In this document: piece by piece, positions 46,342 through 55,506 of the stretch | Layout: each line of letters opens with the position of its first letter | Position numbering within the stretch: position 1 is the first letter of the stretch | Assembly: GCF_900104625.1 (NCBI RefSeq) | Contig: NZ_FNVZ01000005.1 | Location: 1,178,001 to 1,242,000 of the forward strand | Source: Leptotrichia massiliensis | GTDB taxonomy: Bacteria; Fusobacteriota; Fusobacteriia; Fusobacteriales; Leptotrichiaceae | Direction: 5' to 3' | DNA: 64,000 bases | The notes under the pieces: model-generated | Told to the model about the DNA's origin: nothing | The model's database searches: none | Seen by the model: only the letters and a program-made list of their open reading frames with translations | Position numbers and translations under genes: made by a program

Positions 46342-46890
46342 TTACTTTCTCTCTTCTTCTGTCAACTCTCTTATCACTTTAGCAGGAATCCCTCCTGCAA
46401 TACTGTATTCTGGAACATCTTTCGTAACAACCGCCCCAGCTGCTACAATAGAGCCTTTCCCAATGGTAACACCAGATGTAACTGTAACATTTGCTCCAAT
46501 CCATACATTATCTTCAATAATAATTGGCGCTGCAAACAGTTCAGCCCTTTTACTCACACAAGTATTATGATCCAATGTAGCCAGAACTACATTATGCCCT
46601 ATTAAAACATTATCTCCTATTGTAATTCCCCCTTGATCCTGAAACTTGCATCCGGCATTTATAAATACATTTTTACCAAAAGTAATATTTTTTCCATAAT
46701 CTGTATTAAACGGCGGAAAAAGAGCAAAACTTTTATCAACTTCTTTACCTGTAATTTTCGACATAAGCTCCACAATCTCCTGTGCCGAATTATATTTTGT
46801 ATTAAGTTCAAGAGTAAGTTTCATAACATCTCTACTATTTTCCCTCATTTTTTCGATTTCTTCTTTTCCAATTTTAATTTTCTCTTTCAT
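46342..46890 (-). CDS. Maa/LacA-type sugar O-acetyltransferase
   Basis: 182 residues from the ATG at 46890; other ATGs four or three codons up sit too close to the AAGGG site. N-terminal Mac-type segment, then left-handed beta-helix hexapeptide repeats ([40 protein letters not shown] with the catalytic His, [20 protein letters not shown]). It transfers acetyl from acetyl-CoA to a sugar; the acceptor is unknown. It lies 23 bases after ybaK and is probably co-transcribed. Confidence 0.9.
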   Translation of the reverse strand: MKEKIKIGKEEIEKMRENSRDVMKLTLELNTKYNSAQEIVELMSKITGKEVDKSFALFPPFNTDYGKNITFGKNVFINAGCKFQDQGGITIGDNVLIGHNVVLATLDHNTCVSKRAELFAAPIIIEDNVWIGANVTVTSGVTIGKGSIVAAGAVVTKDVPEYSIAGGIPAKVIRELTEEERK

Positions 46891-46913
46891 AAAAACCATC
46901 ATCCCTTCACAAT

Positions 46914-47414
46914 CTAAATTTCTTCCATTGTCAAATCCACAATATTCCCTTTCACTACTTCAATCAACTTTTTTGTTTCCACTTCCATCTGTAATCCTCT
47001 TCTTCCAGCTGAAACCATTATTTTGTGAAATTTTTCAACTTCCTTGTCAAAAAAAGTACTGAACAGTTTCTTCATTCCCACAGGAGAACAGCCTCCACGA
47101 ATATATCCTGTTTCCTTCTCCAGTTCTGAAAGTGGCAATAAATCAATATTTTTCTCCCCACAAGCCTTTGCTACCTTCTTTAAATCAAGATGAGCCTCTC
47201 CATGAATCACACAAACGTACAAATTCTTACTTTTTCCCTTTAACACAATAGTCTTAAAAACCCTATCCGCCAATTCAGGCAATTTTTCCGCAACACCAAG
47301 CCCTCCGCTTTTATCCTCGCTCCACTCATAAGTATGAATAATATATGGAATCTTCTGTTTATCTAGTTGTCTTAATGCATTCGTCTTTACAATTTTTTCT
47401 TTTTTATGTTTCAT
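46914..47414 (-). CDS. ybaK: Cys-tRNA(Pro)/Cys-tRNA(Cys) deacylase
   Basis: 166 residues, YbaK/EbsC fold: [29 protein letters not shown], the catalytic Lys in this KTIVLKG strand and [18 protein letters not shown] near residues 107-125. It removes cysteine wrongly loaded on tRNA-Pro, complementing the proS editing domain at the window start. GGGGG precedes the ATG. Confidence 0.92.
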   Translation of the reverse strand: MKHKKEKIVKTNALRQLDKQKIPYIIHTYEWSEDKSGGLGVAEKLPELADRVFKTIVLKGKSKNLYVCVIHGEAHLDLKKVAKACGEKNIDLLPLSELEKETGYIRGGCSPVGMKKLFSTFFDKEVEKFHKIMVSAGRRGLQMEVETKKLIEVVKGNIVDLTMEEI

Positions 47415-47700
47415 TTTATACCCCCATAATCGTATTTTTCCTTATTTTCCTACTTAAATTGTACTTTATTTTTTTTCAAAAATCAAATTTTTTACTCTGA
47501 CTTATAGTTTTTATTTATTTAAGTTTATGAGACAGATTATTGTTTATAAATATTTTTCTATAAATTTTTATATTTCTTCTTTTTTAAATATAATAAAATT
47601 GTTTTATTAAAACTAAAATCACAAAAAATTTTATTAAAATAAAAATTAAAATAAAAAAATATTAATCAAAATCATAAAATATTTGAATTTTTTTAGAATA

Positions 47701-47729
47701 TTGACAAATATACATATATATGATATAAA
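47701..47729 (+). promoter_or_regulatory. Consensus promoter of the small RNA
   Basis: TTGACA (47701-47706, perfect), a 17-base spacer and TATAAA (47724-47729). The strongest sigma-70-type promoter seen in the window. Confidence 0.85.
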
Positions 47730-47735
47730 TAAATG

Positions 47736-47807
47736 TCTAATAGAGACGCCCCATCTCTACATTTAGACTTCTTTCATACAAAAAAACGAGCACACGGCTC
47801 GTTTTTA
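47736..47807 (+). ncRNA. Candidate small regulatory RNA, about 72 nt
   Basis: Between the consensus promoter and a perfect terminator lies no open frame with a ribosome binding site. The 5' half folds into a nested hairpin: GTCTAA (47735-47740) with TTAGAC (47763-47768) outside and AGAGA (47742-47746) with TCTCT (47754-47758) inside, with a CGCCCCA loop. A short single-stranded stretch follows, then the terminator AAAACGAGC (47783-47791) / GCTCGTTTT (47797-47805) with T run. This is the classic layout of a trans-acting sRNA. The start point is estimated from the -10. Confidence 0.75.
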
Positions 47808-47888
47808 TTTTATAAATTAGCATTTAAACAAAAAATTAATAAAATTTAAAAAATTTATCATAAATATTTAGGAGAATGGAATTATAAG

Positions 47889-49124
47889 ATGAAAAGAGAA
47901 ATAGCGATAATTGGAGGTGGCGCTTCAGGTTTTCTGACAGCGATCACTGCAAAGAAAAACGGAAGGGATGTTGTCATTCTGGAAAGAAAGGACAGAGTTC
48001 TAAAAAAAGTGCTTACAACTGGAAATGGACGATGCAACTTGACAAATGTAAATGCTTCCAATAGAAATTATTTTGGAATTGAGAAAATGAAGCAGCCTAT
48101 TGAGAAAATTTTGGAAAGCTTTACTTCACAAGATGCAATGAGATTTTTTGAAGATGAAGTCGGGATTATTTGTAATGAGGAAAATCGAGGGAAAGTTTAT
48201 CCACTTAGCGGACAGGCTGCATCAATTGTAGATGGACTTAGATTTTATGCACAAAGTCTTGGAATAGAGATAATTACAGATTTTTATGTCACAAAAATTG
48301 AAAAGGAAATGTTTGATTTTAAGATAATTTCTGAAGATAAAAAACAAATAATTACCAAAAAAGTAGTTATTGCAACTGGTGGAAAGTCTTATCCTGAACT
48401 TGGTTCAAACGGGAGCGGCTATGAGCTGGCAAAAACCTTTGGGCATACTGTTACAGAATTAACGCCTGTTATTGTACAGCTAAAGGCAGAAAAAGAAAAA
48501 ATTAAAGGTTTAAAAGGAATTAAGTCGGATGTGGAAGTTACAGCTTTTGGAGAAAATGGAAACGGTGAAAAAGAAAAAATTTGTACTTATGATGGTGAAC
48601 TGCTGTTTACTGATTTTGGCATTTCTGGAAATGTAGTTTTTAACATTTCGTATGTTTTCCCAATTTACAGAAACGTGGAATTTGAAATTGACTTTATGCC
48701 AAAATTTACTTATAATGAAATTTTTGAAATTTTGAAAAAACGTCGGACAATATTAAAGGATTTTACAATGGAACAATTTTTTAATGGAGTTGTCAATAAA
48801 AAACTGGGACAATTTTTAACAAAATCGGCAGGAATAGAAAAGTTATCAAAAAGTATAAATAAACTTACAGATAACGAGATTCGTAAAATTTGTACAACTT
48901 TAAAAAAATATAGAATAAAAATTATTGATACAAACGGCTTTAAAGCGGCTCAAGTTACGGCTGGCGGTATTCCTCTAAGTGAAATAAATCTGGAAAATCT
49001 GGAATCAAAAAAAGTTAAAAATCTGTATTTTGCTGGAGAAATACTGGATGTTTACGGCGAATGCGGCGGATTTAACTTACAATGGGCCTGGACTTCTGGA
49101 TATTTTTTAGGAAAAAATCTTTAA
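47889..49124 (+). CDS. BaiN/YhiN-family flavoprotein
   Basis: 411 residues, NAD(P)/FAD-dependent oxidoreductase of the HI0933 group. FAD-binding IIGGGASGFLTAITAKKNG (6-24), LTTGNGRCNLTN (about 46), VVIATGGKSYPELGSNGSGY (about 162) and the closing YFAGEILDVYGECGGFNLQW with WAWTSGYFLG are all family hallmarks. The reaction is not established for most members. AGGAG lies 12 bases before the ATG. Confidence 0.92.
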   Translation: MKREIAIIGGGASGFLTAITAKKNGRDVVILERKDRVLKKVLTTGNGRCNLTNVNASNRNYFGIEKMKQPIEKILESFTSQDAMRFFEDEVGIICNEENRGKVYPLSGQAASIVDGLRFYAQSLGIEIITDFYVTKIEKEMFDFKIISEDKKQIITKKVVIATGGKSYPELGSNGSGYELAKTFGHTVTELTPVIVQLKAEKEKIKGLKGIKSDVEVTAFGENGNGEKEKICTYDGELLFTDFGISGNVVFNISYVFPIYRNVEFEIDFMPKFTYNEIFEILKKRRTILKDFTMEQFFNGVVNKKLGQFLTKSAGIEKLSKSINKLTDNEIRKICTTLKKYRIKIIDTNGFKAAQVTAGGIPLSEINLENLESKKVKNLYFAGEILDVYGECGGFNLQWAWTSGYFLGKNL

Positions 49125-49286
49125 AAAAAATACTAAATGTTGCTAAATTAAATATATTAATAATAAATTTTATAAATTATTTACTTTTAACTCCCTTGCT
49201 AAAATAGATTTATAGCAAATTTACTATTTAAAATGAAAAATAATGCTAAAAACTTTTAAAAACAACTAAACTAATTAAGGAGAAAA

Positions 49287-50936
49287 ATGATTAGAATAAA
49301 TAATATAAAAATGCCTGTAAAACACAACGAAAATGATTTAAAAAAAACAGTTTACAAACTTTACAAAATCAATGAGAATGAAGTAAAATCATTTGAAATA
49401 GCAGGACAGGCGATTGATGCCAGAAAAAAAGATAATGTTGTATTTGTTTATGCAGTCGATATTTCTTTTAATTTTGATGAGGAAATAGAAAAGAAAAGAT
49501 TTGAAAATGTGAAAAATGTGCGTAAAATTGAGAAAAAGCCTTATTCTATGGAAAAAATTGAGAACTTTACAGAAAATGAAAATGTGAAGCGTCCAGTTGT
49601 TGTGGGTAGCGGTCCTGCTGGAATTTTTGCTGGACTTGTGCTTGCCGAAGCTGGATTAAAGCCAATTATCATTGAGCAGGGAAAAAATGTAGATGAGCGT
49701 GAAAAAGATGTATATAATTTTTTCAAAACTGGAAAACTTGATAAATATTCAAATGTACAGTTTGGAGAAGGAGGAGCTGGAACATTTTCAGATGGGAAAC
49801 TAAACACGAATACAAATAATTTTCGGATTCAGAAGGTTTATGATGAATTAATTCTCGCTGGTGCTGATCCCAAAATCAACTATATGTCAAAGCCCCACAT
49901 TGGAACCGATAAATTAATTGAAATAATGCGTAAAATCAGGCATAAAATCGAAAGCCTTGGAGGAGAGTACCGTTTTAGCACAAAACTTGTAAAAATAAAT
50001 TATGAAAAATCTAATTTTGAAAATAACAAAATAAAAAGCATTTTAGTTAAAAATGTGGAAAATTCTGATGAAAATAAAATTTATGAAATTCCAACAAATA
50101 TTGTAGTTTTGGCAATTGGACATAGTGCAAGGGATACTTTCTTTATGCTGAACGAAGAAAATGTTGCAATGGAACGGAAAACTTTTTCGGTAGGAGTCCG
50201 AATTGAGCATCTTCAAAGTATGATAAATTACTCGCAATATGGAAAATTTGCTGATAAATTGCCAGCCGCAGAATACAAATTAAATGTAAAGACAAGCAAT
50301 GGACGTGGAGTTTATACTTTCTGTATGTGTCCTGGAGGTGTCGTTGTCCCATCTTCAAGTGAAGAAGGCAGACTTGTCGTAAATGGAATGAGTTATTCAC
50401 AAAGAGATTTGGAAAATGCAAATTCAGCAATTTTGGTAAATGTATTTCCCGAAGATTTTCCAGGAGAAAGTGTTCTGGCTGGAGTTGAATTTCAAAGAAA
50501 ATTGGAAGAAAAAGCATTTGAGCTTGGTGGAAAAGATTACAAAGCCCCTATTCAGCTATTTGGCGATTTTGTAAATAATAAAATCTCAACAAAATTAGGA
50601 AAAGTAAAGCCAAGCTACCTAGCAGGCTACAAATTTGCAAACTTAAATGAAATTTTTCCACAATTCATAAACGATTCCATAAAAGAAGGAATTACCTTAA
50701 TGGATAAAAAAATAAAGGGTTTTGCTAATTATGACGCAATTCTGTCAGGTGTCGAAAGCCGTAGTTCATCTCCAGTGAAAATTCCTAGAAATGAAAGATT
50801 TTTCTCAAATATCGAAGGACTTATGCCATGTGGGGAAGGTGCAGGGTATGCTGGCGGAATTATGTCAGCGGCAGTTGATGGAATAAAATGTGCAGAATAT
50901 GTGATTGAATATTTTCTAGAAAATTTATTAAGTTAA
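49287..50936 (+). CDS. COG2509-type FAD-dependent dehydrogenase
   Basis: 549 residues. A small N-terminal domain (about 1-90) is followed by VVVGSGPAGIFAGLVLAEAG (about 105-124), the glycine-rich QFGEGGAGTFSDGKLNT (about 157), VLAIGHSARDTF and the C-terminal MPCGEGAGYAGGIMSAAVDG. These mark the uncharacterised FAD-dependent dehydrogenase group. AAGGAG precedes the ATG. Same direction as the BaiN-like gene 162 bases upstream, which may reflect a shared redox role, but a separate transcript is possible. Confidence 0.92.
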   Translation: MIRINNIKMPVKHNENDLKKTVYKLYKINENEVKSFEIAGQAIDARKKDNVVFVYAVDISFNFDEEIEKKRFENVKNVRKIEKKPYSMEKIENFTENENVKRPVVVGSGPAGIFAGLVLAEAGLKPIIIEQGKNVDEREKDVYNFFKTGKLDKYSNVQFGEGGAGTFSDGKLNTNTNNFRIQKVYDELILAGADPKINYMSKPHIGTDKLIEIMRKIRHKIESLGGEYRFSTKLVKINYEKSNFENNKIKSILVKNVENSDENKIYEIPTNIVVLAIGHSARDTFFMLNEENVAMERKTFSVGVRIEHLQSMINYSQYGKFADKLPAAEYKLNVKTSNGRGVYTFCMCPGGVVVPSSSEEGRLVVNGMSYSQRDLENANSAILVNVFPEDFPGESVLAGVEFQRKLEEKAFELGGKDYKAPIQLFGDFVNNKISTKLGKVKPSYLAGYKFANLNEIFPQFINDSIKEGITLMDKKIKGFANYDAILSGVESRSSSPVKIPRNERFFSNIEGLMPCGEGAGYAGGIMSAAVDGIKCAEYVIEYFLENLLS

Positions 50937-50941
50937 AATTT

Positions 50942-50970
50942 TTGATTTTTACCAATAAATATGCTATAAT
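50942..50970 (+). promoter_or_regulatory. Promoter of the carbonic anhydrase-like gene
   Basis: TTGATT (50942-50947), a 17-base spacer and TATAAT (50965-50970). The leader contains a hairpin-forming TTCAAAC...GTTTGAA at about 51003-51041. Confidence 0.65.
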
Positions 50971-51054
50971 TTCAACATCTTTAAGATATATTTCAAATAA
51001 CTTCAAACTTGTAACTATTAAAAATATGTAGTTGTTTGAACGAGGGAGGAAATT

Positions 51055-51447
51055 ATGTTTTGTACTTTAGTATGCTGTATGGATGGAAGATTTATTCATA
51101 TTTTAAATGAATACATTAGAGGTAATTACAGATACACTTTTGTGGATACTATTACTGATGCGGGTGCTGTAAATAAAATAGTTAATGATGAGGATTATTT
51201 AAAGAGCATAGAAGATAAGGTGGTTTTAATTTCGGTTAATAAACATAAATCTGATCATATTTTTGTGGCAGGGCATAGCGACTGTGCTGGTTGTCCTACT
51301 GATGATGAAACACAAAAAGGTTATATTCGGCAAGCTGCTGAGAAAATGCACAACGATTTACCCCATGAGGCTGTTACTGGGCTTTTTGTCCATGAAAATG
51401 GAGAAATTGAAATTTTAGTTGATTACGACATTGATGATATTAATTAA
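51055..51447 (+). CDS. Small beta-carbonic anhydrase-like protein
   Basis: 130 residues, about 60% of a usual beta-carbonic anhydrase. The zinc-site motifs are present in compressed form: Cys-x-Asp-x-Arg in CCMDGRF (7-13) and His-x-x-Cys in AGHSDCAGCP (about 73-82). Extra Cys residues flank both sites. It resembles the Pro_CA_2 group of putative carbonic anhydrases. GGGAGG lies before the ATG. Own promoter and terminator, so monocistronic. Confidence 0.78.
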   Translation: MFCTLVCCMDGRFIHILNEYIRGNYRYTFVDTITDAGAVNKIVNDEDYLKSIEDKVVLISVNKHKSDHIFVAGHSDCAGCPTDDETQKGYIRQAAEKMHNDLPHEAVTGLFVHENGEIEILVDYDIDDIN

Positions 51448-51476
51448 TTGAATTAATAAAAAATAAAGGAACTGCT

Positions 51477-51508
51477 ATTAACTGGTAGTTCCTATTTTAT
51501 TTAAAAAA
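51477..51508 (+). terminator. Terminator of the carbonic anhydrase-like gene
   Basis: AGGAACTGC (51477-51485) / GGTAGTTCCT (51494-51503) stem followed by ATTTTATTT. It may also serve the convergent metalloprotease gene. Confidence 0.75.
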
Positions 51509-51536
51509 TATCTTTAATATTATTTTTATTTGAAAT

Positions 51537-52241
51537 TTAATAATAATGTTTAGCATTTAGCATTTTTTCAGCAATCTTATAATTTGGCATATATCGTTCG
51601 ACATAATTGTAAAAACCTTTTCCATGATTTGGATACTTTAAATGTGTCAATTCATGTAAAACCACATATTCTATCTCAAAAGGAGTTCTTTTTATAAGCT
51701 CCGTATTAAGATTTATATATTTTTTTACATAATTGCACGAGCCCCATCTAGTCTTCATAGGCTTTATTGCGACTTTTTCCACATGCTCATCCAATATTTT
51801 CAGCCATTTTTCCATAAATTGCGGAAATAACTTTTTTGCATTTTCAAAATACCATTTTTCCATAATTTTTTTCTTTTCGTCAGTATTTTCCAAAATGTTT
51901 TCATTAACTGTTAAAATTATATTCGGATTTTTTTCATTATTTACTAAATTCACGCCATTAAAACTCCCAGTTTTCACAGTTAAATTGTATTCTTTTCCCA
52001 AAAATTTATGAATTTCGCCAGTTTTGTACTCAAATCCCTTCTGTTTTTCCTTCACATCTTCAACTTTTTTCAAAACACTTTTTATCCAGCCTTCTTTAGA
52101 ACGGATAAAATTTTCGATGTAATCACGATGTAAATTCATTGGTACAGAAATATAGATTTCCATATTGGGCTTTATCCGTAAATTTATATTTTTTACTTTT
52201 TTTCTGTGAACTTCATAACCTAAAATTTTTTCTGTTTTCAT
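51537..52241 (-). CDS. YgjP/SprT-like M48-type metalloprotease
   Basis: 234 residues, DUF45 group. The zinc motif is HELTHLKYPNHGKGFY (HExxH plus third ligand His, about 193-208), with the conserved TRWGSCNYVKKYINLN before it. It begins MKTEKILGYEVHRKKVKNIN, family-typical. Cytoplasmic; the natural substrate is unknown. GAGGAAAA precedes the ATG. It lies 42 bases after the CCA-Nudix gene and is likely co-transcribed. Confidence 0.9.
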   Translation of the reverse strand: MKTEKILGYEVHRKKVKNINLRIKPNMEIYISVPMNLHRDYIENFIRSKEGWIKSVLKKVEDVKEKQKGFEYKTGEIHKFLGKEYNLTVKTGSFNGVNLVNNEKNPNIILTVNENILENTDEKKKIMEKWYFENAKKLFPQFMEKWLKILDEHVEKVAIKPMKTRWGSCNYVKKYINLNTELIKRTPFEIEYVVLHELTHLKYPNHGKGFYNYVERYMPNYKIAEKMLNAKHYY

Positions 52242-52283
52242 TTTTTACTTTATTTTCCTCTTACATTTATTTTTATTAAAGCT

Positions 52284-54041
52284 CTAACCTGTCTTCGACT
52301 TTATAAATACTTTTCTTGCGTTTTCCAGCACATCCTTCTGAAGCTTATAAGTAACCAGCTTTAATGCTTCCTCATAAGTACACCATTTAAAATCCTCAAT
52401 TTCAAAAGTATCAATGGTAACCTCTTCATCTTGCGTAATTCCCATAAAAATCGTAACTTTCTTAATAGTTTTCTCATTTGGAATATATTTTATTTCTCTT
52501 TCAAAATTAGGAATTATTTTTATTCTTACATTTGTTTCTTCAAGAACTTCACGAATTGCTGTTTCTTCCTTAGTTTCATCCTTTTCGATATGTCCTTTTG
52601 GAAAGCCCCAGTTACCATTGTGCATTTTCACAAGCAAAATTTTTTCGGTATTTTCATTAAAAACAATTGCGCCGCACGAATTTTCATAATCAAAGTTATC
52701 ATTCAATTTGTAATGCTTGACAACATATTTTAATAATGCTTCTTTCTCGTTCTCAATTTCATCGCCAAGCACAAGCTCATACAATCTATTTTTTACTTCT
52801 CCAATCTCACGGTTACTAAATTTAAGATTTATCAAATCAATCCCTGTTATATCTAAATCATTAAACTGTGGTATTTTACCCTGTTTCTTTATATTTTCAA
52901 TTTTTTCCCGAAAATTTTGTAAAATCTCTTCATTTTCTTTTTTTGTCCTAAGCCCTTTGGAATTTAAGTCTGCAGAAAATAAATTAAAAAGTCTTTTTAG
53001 ATTTTTTTCTTCCATTTCAATAATCAACTTTTTCAACGTCTTATCTGAAACATCTTGATAAATTAACATATGATTTTTTACAATTTTTTTTACTGAATTT
53101 ATAAAATCATTGGACGCCTTGAGCTGTTTTAATTCCTCTTCTGCGATTAATGCACTTTCCTTTTCATGTCCATAAAAATAAAAAATACCTTTTGCATCAA
53201 TAATTTTTACATTTATTTTCCCCAAATCGTGAAAAAGTGCCGCAAATCTAGTTACCAAATCATAATCACAAAGATGAATAACTTTTATAATATGATTAAA
53301 CAAGTCGTCTGGATGATTGGGATTATTCTGATCAAAATTGTAAGCATAATAAAATTCGGGAATTATCATTTCTAAAACCCGTAATTTTTTCATTTCTATA
53401 AAAGCCTTTTTAGCAAATTTTCCCATAAGAATTTTACTTAACTCGTCAAAAATTCTTTCTTTAGATATTTTAGTCAAAAATTTTCTTTTTTTGTAAATGG
53501 CTTCAGCTGTTTTTTTATCCAAATTAAATCCTAATTTTGAAATAAATCTAAAAGCTCTTAAAATTCTAAGAGCATCTTCTTCTATTCTCAGCTTTGGCTT
53601 CCCTACAAATCTTATCACTTTCCGTCTAATATCCTGCCTTCCCCCATACAAATCAACTATTCCAGTCTGTTCGCTGTAAGCAATAGAATTTATCGTAAAA
53701 TCCCTTCTTGCCAAATCTTCTTCAATTGTTTTTACAAACTTAATTTCTTTTGGGTATCTGCTGTTGTAAACTCCTGTTTCTTTACGGAATTTTGCTATTT
53801 CATAGCTTTTTCCATTAACATTTATCATAAGAATTCCAAAATGAGCTCCCATTTCTTTTGGGTTATAACCAGCAAAGATTCTTTTCAATTCTGAATATTC
53901 TATATCAGTTGCAAAATCATAATCGCCAGGATCTTTATTTAGAATTTTATCTCTAACTGCTCCACCAACAAGAAATCCTTTTCCATTTCTATTCAGTTGT
54001 TCCAATATGAATTTTACATCATCATCCAAATTAAATTGCAT
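52284..54041 (-). CDS. cca: CCA tRNA nucleotidyltransferase fused to a Nudix hydrolase
   Basis: 585 residues. The N-terminal polymerase head (about 20-150) has GGAVRDKILNKDPGDYDFAT with the metal Asp pair and RRDFTINSIAY. The tRNA-binding neck follows (LRILRAFRFISKLGF). A central HD domain (about 235-340) has LFHDLGKINV. From about 455 a complete Nudix domain begins with the box GFPKGHIEKDETKEETAIRE then VLEETNV, having all Glu/Arg residues. The first part repairs tRNA 3' ends; the second probably cleaves a nucleotide diphosphate compound (Ap4A-like by resemblance). The chain reads through without a break, so it is a true fusion. Confidence 0.92.
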   Translation of the reverse strand: MQFNLDDDVKFILEQLNRNGKGFLVGGAVRDKILNKDPGDYDFATDIEYSELKRIFAGYNPKEMGAHFGILMINVNGKSYEIAKFRKETGVYNSRYPKEIKFVKTIEEDLARRDFTINSIAYSEQTGIVDLYGGRQDIRRKVIRFVGKPKLRIEEDALRILRAFRFISKLGFNLDKKTAEAIYKKRKFLTKISKERIFDELSKILMGKFAKKAFIEMKKLRVLEMIIPEFYYAYNFDQNNPNHPDDLFNHIIKVIHLCDYDLVTRFAALFHDLGKINVKIIDAKGIFYFYGHEKESALIAEEELKQLKASNDFINSVKKIVKNHMLIYQDVSDKTLKKLIIEMEEKNLKRLFNLFSADLNSKGLRTKKENEEILQNFREKIENIKKQGKIPQFNDLDITGIDLINLKFSNREIGEVKNRLYELVLGDEIENEKEALLKYVVKHYKLNDNFDYENSCGAIVFNENTEKILLVKMHNGNWGFPKGHIEKDETKEETAIREVLEETNVRIKIIPNFEREIKYIPNEKTIKKVTIFMGITQDEEVTIDTFEIEDFKWCTYEEALKLVTYKLQKDVLENARKVFIKSKTG

Positions 54042-54177
54042 CCCAAATATGTCCTTTCAATCATTTTTTCTGTACTTTTATAGAATAATTCATTTCCAAA
54101 TTTATTTTTGTTTTATAAACTTTCTCTAAAATATCTAGTTCCATTTTTATTCTTCGTTTTTTATACTCGAAACTCTT

Positions 54178-55479
54178 TTATTTTTTTCTTAATTTTGCAA
54201 TATAAAACCCATCCATGTATTTATTTTTATACGAAATATAAACTCCCCCAAATTCATCTCTTATATTTTCAATATTTTCAGGAATCTCTACTTCCAAAAT
54301 TTCCAAATCCTTGTATTTTTCGAGAAAATAATGAATATTATTAGTGTTCTCATTTTTAGAAAATGTACAAGTGCTATAAACTATTTCCCCGCCATTTTTC
54401 AAAGATTTATATGCACTTTCAAATATTTTTTTCTGAAGTTTCTTTAAATTTTTTATATCATTTGCAGTCAGCTCATATATTTTTTCAGGCTTTTTCCGAA
54501 GAACTCCAAGCCCACTGCAAGGCATATCTAAAAGTATCTTGTCAAACATTGTGTCTAAATTCTCAATTTGTGTAGCATCATTTAATTTCACTTCAAAATT
54601 GCTGTAACCATATTTATTTTTAAGTTCATTCAATAATTTCACTTTATGCTCGTGAATATCAGTAGAAATAAGGTTTTTCGGATTAAAGAGCTGTAAAATT
54701 GCAAGGGATTTTCCACCAGGAGCAGAACAGGCATCAAGCACAGTTTCTCCATCTTTCACGCCTAAATTTCTCACGGCCAGATAAGACGATGCATCCTGAA
54801 TCACAACATCCCCATTCTTATAAATTTCCGTATCAAAAATATTCGCATTTGATAAATAATAAACTTCACCAACAGAAAATAAGGCTTCTGTCATAATATT
54901 TTTCAACAATTCCTCAAATTTCTCACTCGTAATTTTATTCTTATCAAATCTAACTGACAAATAACTTCTTTTTTTATAAGATTTAAGCATTTCCAAATAA
55001 TCATAAGGATAATCAATTTTCATCTTATTCACAAACCATTGCGGATATGACAAAACAATACTTTCCCTATTATCTTTCGGAATTTCCTCATCAAATTTTT
55101 CTTTATTTTTCAAAATTGTCTGTAAAGCCGCATTCACAAATCCAGCTTGATGTGCATTCAAAATTTTTGCAATCTCTCCAGCCTCAAAAATAACTCCCGC
55201 ATTATCCGATTCCATGAAAAACAATTGAGCAACCGAAATTCTCAAAAGCTGCTTTATTTTTCGTTTTTTCACATTCCTAACACTTTTCCCAATCAGATAA
55301 TCAATATAAATCAAATTTTTTATCACAATATTTACTACATTTGTAATAAACATTTTTTCTTTTTTTGTATAATTATTTTTAGAAAAATAGTAATTTAACT
55401 GGATATTACTGTATTTTCCATTCTGAATTTCATCCAGTAAATTTACTATGTCTAATTTTATATTCTTTTTCTTTATCAA
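54178..55479 (-). CDS. rsmB: 16S rRNA (cytosine(967)-C5)-methyltransferase
   Basis: 433 residues. The N-terminal NusB-like domain (about 1-140) is followed by the methyltransferase core with LDACSAPGGKSLA (about 248), the first catalytic Cys in DMPCSGLGVLRKKP (about 316) and the second in YSTCTFSKNENT (about 373). It appears to start at TTG with GAGAGGAAAAAA upstream; the first ATG is far inside the NusB domain. It lies 136 bases upstream of the CCA-Nudix gene on the same strand. Confidence 0.94.
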   Translation of the reverse strand: MIKKKNIKLDIVNLLDEIQNGKYSNIQLNYYFSKNNYTKKEKMFITNVVNIVIKNLIYIDYLIGKSVRNVKKRKIKQLLRISVAQLFFMESDNAGVIFEAGEIAKILNAHQAGFVNAALQTILKNKEKFDEEIPKDNRESIVLSYPQWFVNKMKIDYPYDYLEMLKSYKKRSYLSVRFDKNKITSEKFEELLKNIMTEALFSVGEVYYLSNANIFDTEIYKNGDVVIQDASSYLAVRNLGVKDGETVLDACSAPGGKSLAILQLFNPKNLISTDIHEHKVKLLNELKNKYGYSNFEVKLNDATQIENLDTMFDKILLDMPCSGLGVLRKKPEKIYELTANDIKNLKKLQKKIFESAYKSLKNGGEIVYSTCTFSKNENTNNIHYFLEKYKDLEILEVEIPENIENIRDEFGGVYISYKNKYMDGFYIAKLRKK

Positions 55480-55506
55480 TTTTTTCCTCTCTTATTAAAA
55501 AAAACT

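Larger units (their letters stand above)
47415..47888. other. Divergent gap containing a small RNA gene
   Basis: 474 bases between divergent genes. The first 285 bases are featureless AT-rich sequence; the small RNA unit occupies 47701-47807; the rest is the leader of the flavoprotein gene, with AGGAG before its ATG. Confidence 0.6.

Noticed and set aside
47735-47768. Possible lone CRISPR repeat (hairpin with a C-rich loop)
   Set aside because: Only one copy, no spacers and no cas gene; a promoter and terminator fit a small RNA better. Cas13a, known in Leptotrichia, is not in the window.
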